64,000 bases of DNA. Origin: Paenibacillus sp. FSL H8-0548. Lineage in GTDB: Bacteria; Bacillota; Bacilli; Paenibacillales; Paenibacillaceae. Shown here piece after piece: positions 1 through 7,598 of the stretch (position 1 is its first letter; every line of letters begins with the position of its first letter). Made by a program: the position numbers and the translations under genes. Where the stretch lies: contig NZ_CP152049.1 of the NCBI RefSeq assembly GCF_038630985.1, forward strand, positions 1,631,501 through 1,695,500. The letters run 5' to 3'. The notes under the pieces were generated by a model that had not been told where the DNA came from, made no database searches, and worked only from the letters and a program-made list of their open reading frames with translations.

Positions 1-1
1 T

Positions 2-73
2 CTGATTGGTGGAGCCTTCCTAGCCTCTTCTTTGCCAGGGAGACGGCCGAGAGAGCAAGTGAAAGATATATAA
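2..73 (+). CDS. 3' end of an upstream gene, possibly a membrane protein (partial)
   Basis: An open frame enters from the left edge and stops with TAA at 71-73. It gives a short hydrophobic, glycine-rich run followed by a basic tail (GRRPREQVKDI), as is common at the cytoplasmic C-terminus of a transporter. A second frame is also open to 84, so the choice is uncertain. The terminator at 119-159 fits the end of a rightward gene here. No family can be assigned. Confidence 0.35.
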   Translation: MIGGAFLASSLPGRRPREQVKDI

Positions 74-118
74 ACAAGATATGAGATTTGAAACGGGTTT
101 TAAATGGCGTTATAATGA

Positions 119-159
119 CCCTCAAAGAGGCCGAGTTCGGCAGCTTTGAGGGCAATTTT
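119..159 (+). terminator. Rho-independent terminator
   Basis: CCCTCAAAG at 119-127 pairs perfectly with CTTTGAGGG at 144-152. A smaller inner stem (CCGAG/TTCGG) lies in the loop, and the 3' stem is followed by AATTTT. It separates the gene entering from the left from the oxidoreductase gene. Confidence 0.7.
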
Positions 160-224
160 CATTTCACTTGGAAACATCTTGTTTTGAGACCATATACAAA
201 ATAATTTTGAGAAGAGGAATTAAA

Positions 225-1115
225 ATGACAGAGCAGGCAAGCAAGAAGGAGAAAGTGGTTGGATTTATCGGGACAGGCATTATGGGAGCAAGCATGGCGG
301 GTCATTTGCTTAACGGTGGCTGCACCGTCCATGTATATAACAGAACAAAGTCGAGGGCAGATGCGCTTATGTCCAAAGGAGCCATTTGGCAGGATACACC
401 AAAGGCGGTAGCGGAGCAATGTGAGGTCATCATAACGATGCTAGGATATCCGACTGATGTGGAAGAGGTGTATTTCGGAGCTGCGGGATTGATCGAGAAT
501 GCCAAAGCGAATGCTGTGTTAATAGATATGACGACATCAAGCCCTTCGCTAGCTAAGCGTATTGCTCTAGAGGCTGCCAATAAAGGACTGGCGGCACTTG
601 ATGCTCCAGTTTCAGGCGGTGATATTGGGGCAAAGGAGGCTCGGCTATCGATTATGGTTGGAGGCGAGGAGAGGTTTTTTCAAGCCATTTTGCCGCTGTT
701 GACACTTATGGGTAAAAATATTGTGCATCAAGGTGCAGCCGGTGCAGGGCAATTTACGAAAATGTGCAACCAAATTGCGATTGCAACGAATATGATCGGT
801 GTAAGCGAAGCTCTCGCGTATGCGAAGAAGGCCGGACTTTCACAAGAAAAGGTATTGAAGAGTATAGAGACTGGAGCAGCGGGAAGCTGGTCGTTATCTA
901 ATCTTGGGCCGAGAATCATTAATGGGGATTTTTCGCCTGGCTTTTACGTTAAGCATTTCATGAAGGATATAAAAATAGCGATTGAATCAGCCGAGGAGCT
1001 AGAGCTTCCTCTACCTGGACTAGCACTCGCACGCTCTTTATACGAGCAGGTCATTGCAATCGGTGAAGAGAATAGCGGTACGCAGGCACTCTATAAAGTG
1101 CTGAGTGTGGACTAA
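225..1115 (+). CDS. NAD(P)-dependent 3-hydroxyisobutyrate dehydrogenase-family oxidoreductase
   Basis: Member of the beta-hydroxyacid dehydrogenase family, 296 residues, the usual length. The N-terminal Rossmann motif GFIGTGIMG is at residues 13-21. The substrate-binding signature DAPVSGG follows mid-protein, and the catalytic lysine lies in FTKMCNQ near residue 179. The C-terminal half is the all-alpha dehydrogenase domain. Family members oxidise 3-hydroxyisobutyrate, tartronate semialdehyde or succinic semialdehyde, and the substrate cannot be fixed from sequence. The ATG at 225 is preferred over an in-frame ATG at 168 because AGAGGA at 213-218 precedes it at good spacing and the 19 extra residues look non-coding. 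It appears to be a single-gene unit. Confidence 0.88.
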   Translation: MTEQASKKEKVVGFIGTGIMGASMAGHLLNGGCTVHVYNRTKSRADALMSKGAIWQDTPKAVAEQCEVIITMLGYPTDVEEVYFGAAGLIENAKANAVLIDMTTSSPSLAKRIALEAANKGLAALDAPVSGGDIGAKEARLSIMVGGEERFFQAILPLLTLMGKNIVHQGAAGAGQFTKMCNQIAIATNMIGVSEALAYAKKAGLSQEKVLKSIETGAAGSWSLSNLGPRIINGDFSPGFYVKHFMKDIKIAIESAEELELPLPGLALARSLYEQVIAIGEENSGTQALYKVLSVD

Positions 1116-1118
1116 ATC

Positions 1119-1178
1119 TATTATTTATTGAACATAAAATGGTAATGTGATATATTATTTATTGAATAGTGGTATTAT
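1119..1178 (+). promoter_or_regulatory. Promoter/operator region of the ccpN-like gene, with a CcpN-type box
   Basis: A 14-bp direct repeat TATTATTTATTGAA occurs at 1119-1132 and 1153-1166. TGTGATATATT at 1146-1156 fits the CcpN consensus TRTGHYATAYW, as I remember it from Bacillus subtilis. An extended -10 (TGGTATTAT) lies at 1170-1178. The layout suggests autoregulation, but no footprint evidence is available here. Confidence 0.5.
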
Positions 1179-1219
1179 ATATTTAAATATGACTCATATA
1201 AGGGTAGGAGGAGAGTAAG

Positions 1220-1876
1220 ATTCAATTATCCTCTCGTCAATTGGAGCTTCTAGAGCTCGTGAAGCGGCATGCGCCGATTACGGGTGAACAGCTAGCCGAA
1301 TATCTAAGCGTCAGCAGACCGACGCTTCGCTCGGATTTGTCGCTTCTCGTCATGCTTGGATTGCTTGATGCGAAGCCAAAGGTCGGATATTTCCTCGGCA
1401 CAGCCTATCGATCCAGTAGAGAGCCCTTGCAGCAGTTCAATAATATGAAGGTAAGAGAGGTTCAGGGTGTTCCTGTAAATGTCCCGGACTCCTTATCCGT
1501 TCATGATGCGGTTATTACGCTGTTTACCGAAAACGCAGATACCCTTCTTGTTGTTAATGAGCAGAAACGTTTTCTAGGCATTGTGACTCCTAAGGATTTA
1601 CTCAAAATAACGCTTGGCAATGCTGGAGCCGCAGCCATTCCTGTCAGCATGGTGATGACTCGTTATCCTAATATTGTGACGCTCATGCCCGATGATTCCG
1701 TGTTGGATGCGATCCGTAAAATGTCGCTCCATCAGGTTGATTGTTTGCCGGTTGTCGTTCCTCGCGAGGAGCAGCCTGCTGATCCAGAGGTAACCGGCTG
1801 GGTGTCGAAGTCAAATATTATACGTCTGATAGCGGACATCACGATGAGTGGGGAATTGGGGGAGCCAGAGCTATGA
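1220..1876 (+). CDS. ccpN: CcpN-like transcriptional repressor (HTH plus paired CBS domains), ATT start
   Basis: An N-terminal winged-helix region (about residues 5-55, with ITGEQLAEYLSVSRPTLRSD) is followed by two CBS domains. This is the architecture of CcpN/YqzB, which represses gluconeogenic genes in Bacillus in response to nucleotide state. A near-perfect AGGAGG at 1206-1211 sits 8 nt before an in-frame ATT at 1220, giving the expected QLSSRQLELLELV opening. The next possible start, TTG at 1241, has no ribosome site and would cut the first helix. The stop overlaps the next gene's ATG (ATGA), so the two are translationally coupled. Gene pairing with a DUF299 kinase is typical of Firmicutes. 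Confidence 0.85.
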   Translation: MQLSSRQLELLELVKRHAPITGEQLAEYLSVSRPTLRSDLSLLVMLGLLDAKPKVGYFLGTAYRSSREPLQQFNNMKVREVQGVPVNVPDSLSVHDAVITLFTENADTLLVVNEQKRFLGIVTPKDLLKITLGNAGAAAIPVSMVMTRYPNIVTLMPDDSVLDAIRKMSLHQVDCLPVVVPREEQPADPEVTGWVSKSNIIRLIADITMSGELGEPEL

Positions 1877-2673
1877 CACAGCAAATTATTTATGTATGCT
1901 CCGATGCTGTCGGGGAGACGGCAGAAGCGGTGGCGAAGGCAACCTTGCGTCAATTTTCTTCCGAGCATGTGAAGATCAAGCGCTACGGTCATATCAAGTC
2001 CGAGGATGAGATTTTACGTATCGTTGCGGAGGCGATTAGTACAGGCGGCTTCATCAGCTACACGCTTGTACAGCCAGAGCTTAGGGAATTAATGAGAGAA
2101 GAAGCGCTTAAAGCGGGGATTCGAGCAGTGGATGTAATGGGGCCGATGATGCAGGCATATGTAGACACCTTTGGCAGCTTTCCGAAGCGAGAGCCCGGGC
2201 TGCTGCATTCGATAGATGACGCTTATCATCGCCGGATGGATGCGATGGAATTTGCGGTGAAATACGATGATGGCAAGGATGCGCGCGGCTTTATGCAAGC
2301 GCAGGTCGTATTAATTGGCGTTTCGCGAACATCGAAAACTCCGCTTAGCATTTTTTTATCTCATAAAGGAATTATGACGGCTAATTTACCGCTTATGCCA
2401 GAGGTTAATCCGCCTGAGGAACTGAAGGCAGCGCCTGGAAGACTTATCGTCGGTCTGACCATGCAAGCAGATCATCTGCTTGAAATTCGTTCCGAGCGTC
2501 TTAAGACGCTTGGGCTGCCGGCATCAGCGCAATACGCCACAACCGAGCGGATTCAGGAAGAGCTTGATTATGCAGAAGCAGTAATGAAATCATTGAATTG
2601 TCCTATTATTGACGTTACGAATCGAGCGATTGAAGAAACAGCGGGTATTATTACTGAATGGCTTAACAAATAA
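1873..2673 (+). CDS. Pyruvate,phosphate dikinase / PEP synthetase regulatory protein (DUF299)
   Basis: 266 residues, full length for the bifunctional kinase/pyrophosphorylase family (YqfL in Bacillus, PpsR in E. coli). These proteins switch PEP-forming dikinases by threonine phosphorylation and phosphorolysis. The family P-loop is seen as GVSRTSKTP at about residues 149-157, and the N-terminus (IIYVCSDAVGETAEAVAKA) is characteristic. It overlaps the ccpN-like stop by 4 bases, consistent with a small gluconeogenesis control operon. The target dikinase gene is not in the window. Confidence 0.92.
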   Translation: MTQQIIYVCSDAVGETAEAVAKATLRQFSSEHVKIKRYGHIKSEDEILRIVAEAISTGGFISYTLVQPELRELMREEALKAGIRAVDVMGPMMQAYVDTFGSFPKREPGLLHSIDDAYHRRMDAMEFAVKYDDGKDARGFMQAQVVLIGVSRTSKTPLSIFLSHKGIMTANLPLMPEVNPPEELKAAPGRLIVGLTMQADHLLEIRSERLKTLGLPASAQYATTERIQEELDYAEAVMKSLNCPIIDVTNRAIEETAGIITEWLNK

Positions 2674-2708
2674 ATGGTTATACCGAATGATATAAGGGGG
2701 AATTAGGT

Positions 2709-3107
2709 ATGGAAAGAACATTTGTCATGGTTAAGCCGGATGGTTATGCACGTGGTTTAGTGGGGCGTATTGTTACTCGTTTCGAAGAGAAGGGTTTTAC
2801 GCTTGTGGATGGAAGAGTTGTACAATTAACTAGAGAGCATGCCGAGCATCACTATGGGCATTTGCGCTCCAAGGTTTTTTTTGACGAATTAGTCGATTTT
2901 ATCATTTCGGGTCCTGTATTTGCGATGATCTGGGAAGGCAAGGACGCCGTTAAAAACGCACGAGCGCTTATCGGTGCGACAAACCCGTCCGAGGCGCTCG
3001 CTGGAACGATTCGTGGTGATTTTGCGTTGGATGTTGCGAGCAATATTATCCATGGATCAGATTCAGTTGAGAATGCGGAGCAGGAAATTAAATTGTTTTT
3101 CCAATAG
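2709..3107 (+). CDS. ndk: Nucleoside diphosphate kinase
   Basis: Transfers the gamma-phosphate between nucleoside triphosphates and diphosphates. The N-terminal [18 protein letters not shown] and the active-site segment NIIHGSDS, with catalytic His at residue 115, are clear. At 132 residues it is on the short side of the family (about 130-150) but carries all core elements. The ribosome site AAGGGGGAA precedes the ATG at 2709. A promoter and a terminator lie downstream, so it is probably not co-transcribed with the pilus genes. Confidence 0.95.
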   Translation: MERTFVMVKPDGYARGLVGRIVTRFEEKGFTLVDGRVVQLTREHAEHHYGHLRSKVFFDELVDFIISGPVFAMIWEGKDAVKNARALIGATNPSEALAGTIRGDFALDVASNIIHGSDSVENAEQEIKLFFQ

Positions 3108-3122
3108 CTGAAAAATCCTTAG

Positions 3123-3152
3123 TTGACGAATGGAATTAGGTTATGGTAAATT
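3123..3152 (+). promoter_or_regulatory. Candidate promoter of the tad operon
   Basis: TTGACG at 3123-3128 and TAAATT at 3147-3152 are 18 bp apart, with a TG upstream of the -10. Transcription would start near 3159 and immediately meet the terminator at 3181-3230. It lies just after the ndk stop. Confidence 0.5.
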
Positions 3153-3180
3153 TTATACAAAGATTACGAGCAAACACGGA

Positions 3181-3230
3181 AGCACCGTATAAGGCCGCAG
3201 CTATCTGCGCCTTCTATGGTGCTTTTTTTG
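3181..3230 (+). terminator. Rho-independent terminator or attenuator ahead of the tad genes
   Basis: AGCACC at 3181-3186 pairs with GGTGCT ahead of seven T residues. An inner stem (AAGGC-CGCAG with CTGCG-CCTT) extends it. It lies downstream of a promoter-like sequence at 3123-3152, so it may terminate ndk transcripts, attenuate the tad operon, or both. Confidence 0.75.
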
Positions 3231-3259
3231 TGTTTTTTGGACTGAAGGGAGGGAAGGGA

Positions 3260-4393
3260 ATGAGTAAATATCAGCTTGCAGTGGCGGTAAAGGAGCAGGA
3301 ATATTTGAAGCGCTTGGCTTACTATATTCGGGATAGCAGGCTTGGCGAGCAGTGGCAGGTCATTGCGTTCACGCATGTGGAGGCATGCAAGCAATATGTG
3401 AAGCAGGGTTACCCTATAGACCTCTTGGCAGCACAGCCTGAGCTGCTTGCAGCGCTAAAGCTGGAGCTGCCGAGTGTTCCTGCTGCTGCGCTTGTATTGA
3501 AGCTGGGTGAGAGTGGTGAGGAGCATGAGCTGCTGCAGTATCAGCCGCTCAAGGTGCTGCTTCAGCGGCTAACAGAAATTCACGCGAGGGCTGCTCTATC
3601 ACCAATTTCAATAAATGGAGCCTCTAAGAATGTCTCAGGAGTAAAGATTATATCCGTTTACTCAGCAGCAGGCGGAACTGGAAAAACGGCATTGGCGCTT
3701 CACCTTGTGCATGCTGCGAGTACATCTGGATGCCGAACGTTTTATTTGAATCTTGAAAGATGGAATTCGGCGGAGATATGGCTTGGTACAGAGCGTCAGG
3801 GCTCTGATTCTGAGCGAGAGGGTTTGTCGGAGCTGCTGTATGGTCTGAAAGCACAGCCAGAGAAATCGGTGAACTGGCTTATCGAGCATCGGAAGCACGA
3901 TACGCTGCTCCAAGGCGATTATTTGGCTCCATTCACGAATCTTGAGGATCGGATGACACTCAGCCAGGAGGATGCGCTGGGTATAGTGGAGGCTGCAGCC
4001 GGAAGCGGTCTATACGATCTTATTGTCATTGATTTGGAAAGCGGCTTGGACGAGCTTCATATCGCAGTTTTTGAGAAGTCAAGTCAGGTGCTGTGGACGC
4101 TCAGCGAAGCTTTATCGGTAAGAGAGAAGCAAATGATGGCGATTCGCTACGGCTCACAGAAATGGGGAGAGAGATTTAACCGTTTGATCCCTAAGTTTTT
4201 GAGTGTTAATACTTCTGCAGCGGCGGCTGCTCGTCCTGGGCTAGGGATGTCAGATAGCATTGCTCATGCACGCGTAAAGCTGCCAGAGATTTCGGAGTGG
4301 CGCGGAGCAGGCCATGTGAGGCTGTTGTCATCGCCATTGTACAGAGCTGCGGTAGATAAGCTGTACAAGCAGCTTTATTCAGAAGAGGGGTGA
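3260..4393 (+). CDS. CpaE/TadZ-like pilus-assembly ATPase (MinD/ParA superfamily)
   Basis: 377 residues. An N-terminal domain of about 120 residues resembles a degenerate receiver domain, as in CpaE. It is followed by a deviant Walker A (SAAGGTGKTALALHL, about residues 135-148) and a Walker B-like DLIVIDLESGLDE near 251. In Tad systems this protein localises the secretion machinery to a pole or focus. The ATG at 3260 is chosen because GGGAGGGAAGGG precedes it; a longer frame from 3143 would run through the terminator. The CpaF gene begins 6 bases after its stop. Confidence 0.8.
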   Translation: MSKYQLAVAVKEQEYLKRLAYYIRDSRLGEQWQVIAFTHVEACKQYVKQGYPIDLLAAQPELLAALKLELPSVPAAALVLKLGESGEEHELLQYQPLKVLLQRLTEIHARAALSPISINGASKNVSGVKIISVYSAAGGTGKTALALHLVHAASTSGCRTFYLNLERWNSAEIWLGTERQGSDSEREGLSELLYGLKAQPEKSVNWLIEHRKHDTLLQGDYLAPFTNLEDRMTLSQEDALGIVEAAAGSGLYDLIVIDLESGLDELHIAVFEKSSQVLWTLSEALSVREKQMMAIRYGSQKWGERFNRLIPKFLSVNTSAAAAARPGLGMSDSIAHARVKLPEISEWRGAGHVRLLSSPLYRAAVDKLYKQLYSEEG

Positions 4394-4399
4394 CTTCAT

Positions 4400-5413
4400 A
4401 TGCTGAGTGATGAGACGGTACTGGAGCTGCGCAACAAGGTGCGGGCGAAAATTGATTTTAGCGGCGAGCTGTCTGATGAGAGTCTTAGAAGAATAGCAGA
4501 GGAAATCGTATTCGAATGGTGCGAACGCAATCCCCTCACGGCAACAGAGAAGGTACAGCTGGTACGAAGGCTGTTTCATTCGTTTAGAGGTCTTGATATA
4601 TTGCAGCCGCTTATGGAGGATGCTTCAATTAGCGAAATTATGATTAATCACCATGCGGAGATTTTCGTTGAACGGAACGGGAAAATGTCCATGCTTCCCG
4701 TATCGTTTGAGAGCAGCGAACGACTGGAGGATTTGATTCAAACGGTCGTCGCAAGTGTGAACCGAGTCGTTAATGAGTCGTCGCCAATAGTTGATGCAAG
4801 ACTGAAGGATGGATCACGTGTGCATGTAGTATTGCCTCCAGTTGCGCTGAAAGGGCCGTGCATGACGATTCGTAAATTCCCTGAGCAGCCGTTAACGATG
4901 GAGCAGCTCGTATCCCTTGGCTCGATTTCAATTGAAGCTGCCGCATTTCTGAAAGAGATGATTGGAGCGCAATATAATTTATTTATTAGCGGCGGGACAG
5001 GAACAGGTAAAACGACCTTTCTAAATGCGTTGTCGCAATTCATCCCAGCCGATGAACGGATCGTAACGATAGAGGATTCGGCAGAGCTGCAAATTCGCAC
5101 AATTCCAAATTTGGTTTCCATGGAGACACGAAATGCGAACACAGAGGGCAAGGGAGAGATTACGATTCGCGACCTCATTCGTGCCTCTCTTAGGATGCGG
5201 CCCAATCGGATTATTGTCGGTGAGGTGCGGGGAGGAGAAGCGCTGGACATGCTGCAGGCGCTCAATTCGGGGCATTCGGGAAGTGTGTCGAGTACAAAAT
5301 GGTACTTAACGATATGTCAGTTCCAGCTCTGCAGGGAAAAAGTTTCCGTTCCTATAGCCTCTAGGGTTATCGATGTGACAAATAACTCTTATCTCCTCAA
5401 ACATCTCGTTTAA
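4400..5413 (+). pseudogene. cpaF: CpaF/TadA secretion ATPase, 5' part, interrupted by the prophage
   Basis: Type II/IV secretion ATPase that powers Flp-pilus assembly. Residues 1-296 are native: an N-terminal domain, Walker A GGTGTGKTTFLNA near 196-208, and the Asp/Walker B region (RMRPNRIIVGEVRGGEAL) near 264-281. After GSV at codon 5285-5287 the homology stops within the conserved GHxGS-STGH segment. The frame then continues into phage DNA for about 41 foreign residues to a TAA at 5411-5413. The missing C-terminal 115 residues are encoded at 47361-47711. The chimeric product keeps the nucleotide-binding motifs but lacks the C-terminal ATPase part. Confidence 0.92.
5286..5289. other. attL crossover core (TGTC)
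   Basis: TGTC at 5286-5289 is shared with 47359-47362. Joining 5287 to 47361 gives codons GTG-TCA-ACG-GGC-CAT and restores the canonical CpaF sequence VSTGHSNGAKDMM. To the right lie phage arm bases with a small inverted repeat (AGTAC 5291-5295, GTACT 5302-5306). A core this short is normal for large serine integrases. Confidence 0.85.
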
Positions 5414-6796
5414 TAATTCCTTCTTATCGAAATCGTCAGCTTCGTTCCAAGATTGACTAAAGGTACTCAGTTTAAATTTAATTTCCTCCGATTCTTTTAC
5501 TCGTATTTGTGCTTCTTCTAGCGATTTCAAGATATCCGCTTCAGTTTCATATTCGACAGCTAGTCGGCTGCGTAAATCATCGGCTGTTACAAGTTCCTCG
5601 ATAAACATAAACTGCCACTTTTTAACTCTATTTCTAACTGAGTCGAGATCTCTTTTTAACTTTTGAATCAACTTTTCTCTTGCTTCATTTTGGTTATCGC
5701 TCTTTTTCTTCTCAGCAGCGGTCAATGATTTCTCGATAGCAATATCCGAGATGTATTTCATGAGCAAGTGCTCAATATGATTTTGTTGGATCGTCGGCAT
5801 TTTGCATGTGTTATTGTCTCTGCGTGTTGAACAAACATAGTACATTCTCTTTTTTACTACTCCATCTTTGTTGGGCACACTATGAGTTAACTTTCCAAAC
5901 ATGCTGGCTCCACATCGACCACAGCGAAGCAAGCCTGTGAAAAAGTACTCCCGTTTACGGGAATATCCACTGACCGACCTGCTTCGCATATATCTGAGAT
6001 GTTCGAAAAACTCCTCTTCAGTAAATATAGCCTCATAAATTCCTTTCTCATGAATTACACCCTTGCGCAATTCCTTCCTGTGACCGGCATACTTACCATT
6101 TTCCATTCTGTTTCCGAATTGAATGATGCCAGCATAGAAAGTATTAGACAGCGTGAAAGATACTGTTGATGCGCGCCAGGTAGATCCACGCCTTGTAATT
6201 CCTTTATCAATTAGCCGCATCGCAATAGTTTTAAATCCCATTTGTTCTTTCATGTACATATGTCTAACCAAACGGATAATTTCAGCTTCTTCAGGGATGA
6301 TGTTTCCCTCTTTATCATAGCCATAGGGAAATTGACCGTTAGGCTTCTTACCTTCCTTAACCTTCTGTTCCATACCAAACCGCACACGTTCCCCAATTAG
6401 CTCACGCTCAAACTGAGCAAATACGCCGAGCATACCAAGCATTGCCATCCCCATAGCGTTACTGGTATCGAATTTCTCCTGCTTGCTGATAAAGGACACA
6501 CCGTGAAGCTTCAGGTAGCCTAGCAACTCGTACAAGTCCTTTACTGAACGAGTAAACCTATCAAACTTATGAACCAACACAGCGTCAAACAGGCCCTTTG
6601 TAGCATCATCGAGCAAACGTTGCAACTGCGGGCGGTTCGTATCTTTTGCAGAGATTCCTTCATCCATATAAATATCGGATACAGAGTATTCATTCGCCTT
6701 GCAGTATTCTATTAAAGTGGCACGCTGGGCACGGAGTGAGTAACCATCTTCGACTTGCATTTCCGTGGAAACTCTTAAATATATCGCTATCCTCAT
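5306..6796 (-). CDS. int: Large serine recombinase (phage integrase)
   Basis: 496 residues. The catalytic resolvase domain comes first (MRIAIYLRVSTEMQ, nucleophile Ser in RVST; later DRFTRSVKDL and FERELIGER). The recombinase domain follows (about 165-260), then a zinc ribbon with CGRCG and a later YYVCSTRRDNNTC. The end is a long coiled coil (about 370-450), the domain that controls directionality in this family. The stop lies 17 bp from the attL core, as expected for an att-adjacent integrase. It would insert phage DNA into cpaF. Excision normally needs a separate directionality factor, which was not identified. Confidence 0.95.
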   Translation of the reverse strand: MRIAIYLRVSTEMQVEDGYSLRAQRATLIEYCKANEYSVSDIYMDEGISAKDTNRPQLQRLLDDATKGLFDAVLVHKFDRFTRSVKDLYELLGYLKLHGVSFISKQEKFDTSNAMGMAMLGMLGVFAQFERELIGERVRFGMEQKVKEGKKPNGQFPYGYDKEGNIIPEEAEIIRLVRHMYMKEQMGFKTIAMRLIDKGITRRGSTWRASTVSFTLSNTFYAGIIQFGNRMENGKYAGHRKELRKGVIHEKGIYEAIFTEEEFFEHLRYMRSRSVSGYSRKREYFFTGLLRCGRCGASMFGKLTHSVPNKDGVVKKRMYYVCSTRRDNNTCKMPTIQQNHIEHLLMKYISDIAIEKSLTAAEKKKSDNQNEAREKLIQKLKRDLDSVRNRVKKWQFMFIEELVTADDLRSRLAVEYETEADILKSLEEAQIRVKESEEIKFKLSTFSQSWNEADDFDKKELLNEMFEEIRVICHIDNPRGYRNGNFFPAELELTYR

Positions 6797-6825
6797 GTTG
6801 TTCCTCCTAATAAAGAAGACACCAT

Positions 6826-7263
6826 TTATTGGGTGCCCTTCTCTTTTTCTTCTATTTCATCAAACTTTTTTGAAAACGCCTCGACAACATCGTCGAACTC
6901 TACTATTTCATCATCAGTTATTTCTCTGTTTTCCAAGGGAAGAGTTTCAATCTTTTTCTTAAAAATTTCAACTGAATCAGGATCGTGCTCTGCTATATCT
7001 TCTAATATTGAGTTCAAAGTCTCTTTTAATTCAGACCACGTTACTTTTCTATATGTTTGAGGATCATCAGATCTTCCTACTAAGTAATCTAAAGTACAAT
7101 CGAAGAGGTCAGCTAATTTTGACAACGTATCTACACTGGGATTGGCTCTCTCGATTTCAAGACTTCTAATTGTATCAACGGATACTCCTATTTCGTTAGC
7201 TAACTTTTGTTGAGAAATACCCAATCGTGCCCTCTGTTCTTTGATTCGTGATCCAATAGACAT
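6826..7263 (-). CDS. XRE-family phage repressor, module 1
   Basis: 145 residues. An N-terminal helix-turn-helix (IKEQRARLGISQQKLANEIGV, about 6-60) is followed by a linker and a very acidic C-terminal half with no peptidase motifs, so no RecA-stimulated self-cleavage is predicted. It is transcribed away from a small Cro-like gene at 7357 across an iteron-bearing operator. It ends 29 bp before the integrase start, so repressor and integrase probably share a leftward transcript. Confidence 0.87.
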   Translation of the reverse strand: MSIGSRIKEQRARLGISQQKLANEIGVSVDTIRSLEIERANPSVDTLSKLADLFDCTLDYLVGRSDDPQTYRKVTWSELKETLNSILEDIAEHDPDSVEIFKKKIETLPLENREITDDEIVEFDDVVEAFSKKFDEIEEKEKGTQ

Positions 7264-7278
7264 AATATAAAAACTCCT

Positions 7279-7332
7279 TTATGTAATCATTGACATGTAA
7301 TCAGTTACATGTAATAATAATCATGTAATAAT
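7279..7332. promoter_or_regulatory. Operator of module 1: four 14-bp iterons over a divergent promoter
   Basis: ATGTAAT recurs at 7281-7287, 7295-7301, 7309-7315 and 7323-7329, exactly 14 bp apart. The third copy sits in a perfect palindrome TTACATGTAA (7305-7314). A rightward promoter is embedded, with TTGACA at 7290-7295 and TAATAAT from 7312, spacing 16-17. Repressor binding here would block the Cro-like gene. A fifth related site lies at 7569-7575. Confidence 0.72.
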
Positions 7333-7356
7333 AATACAGCATAAGGCGGTGAGAAA

Positions 7357-7554
7357 ATGAAAATCAAGTTAAAAGAGATGCGTAGCATTAAAGGCTGGAC
7401 TCAAGCGGAGGTTGCTACACATTCGGGTATTTCTTTAGATTATATCCGTTCCCTTGAGATTGGACGAGCTTCTCCAAGTCTTAAAATCGCTCAAAAGTTA
7501 AAAATAGCATTTGGCTGCGAGCATATCGATGATTTGATTGATGAAGCTATCTAA
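7357..7554 (+). CDS. Small XRE-family regulator, Cro-like, module 1
   Basis: 65 residues, almost entirely a helix-turn-helix domain (LKEMRSIKGWTQAEVATHSGISLDYIRSLEIGRASPS). Its recognition region resembles that of the divergent repressor (DTIRSLEIERANPS versus DYIRSLEIGRASPS), so both probably read the same iterons. The ribosome site AAGGCGGTGAG precedes the ATG. It is the first gene on the rightward early transcript of this module. Confidence 0.82.
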   Translation: MKIKLKEMRSIKGWTQAEVATHSGISLDYIRSLEIGRASPSLKIAQKLKIAFGCEHIDDLIDEAI

Positions 7555-7568
7555 CAAGTATAACCACT

Positions 7569-7582
7569 ACATGTATTATAAT
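7569..7582 (+). promoter_or_regulatory. Secondary module-1 operator overlapping a -10 element
   Basis: ACATGTAT at 7569-7576 matches the core of the upstream iterons. It directly abuts a perfect TATAAT at 7577-7582, 17 bp before the antirepressor start. No good -35 is visible, so this may be a weak repressor-controlled promoter for the antirepressor gene. Confidence 0.4.
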
Positions 7583-7598
7583 ACAAGGAGGAAGGTAA

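Noticed and set aside
168..227. Longer N-terminus for the first oxidoreductase from ATG 168
   Set aside because: No ribosome site at 168, overlaps terminator tail; ATG 225 has AGAGGA at correct spacing and gives the expected family start.
3143..3260. Longer CpaE-like protein starting at 3143
   Set aside because: The added region contains a rho-independent terminator and promoter elements; a strong ribosome site precedes ATG 3260.
4738..5265. 175-codon minus-strand ORF inside cpaF
   Set aside because: Antiparallel shadow of a well-conserved ATPase gene with no family resemblance or ribosome site.
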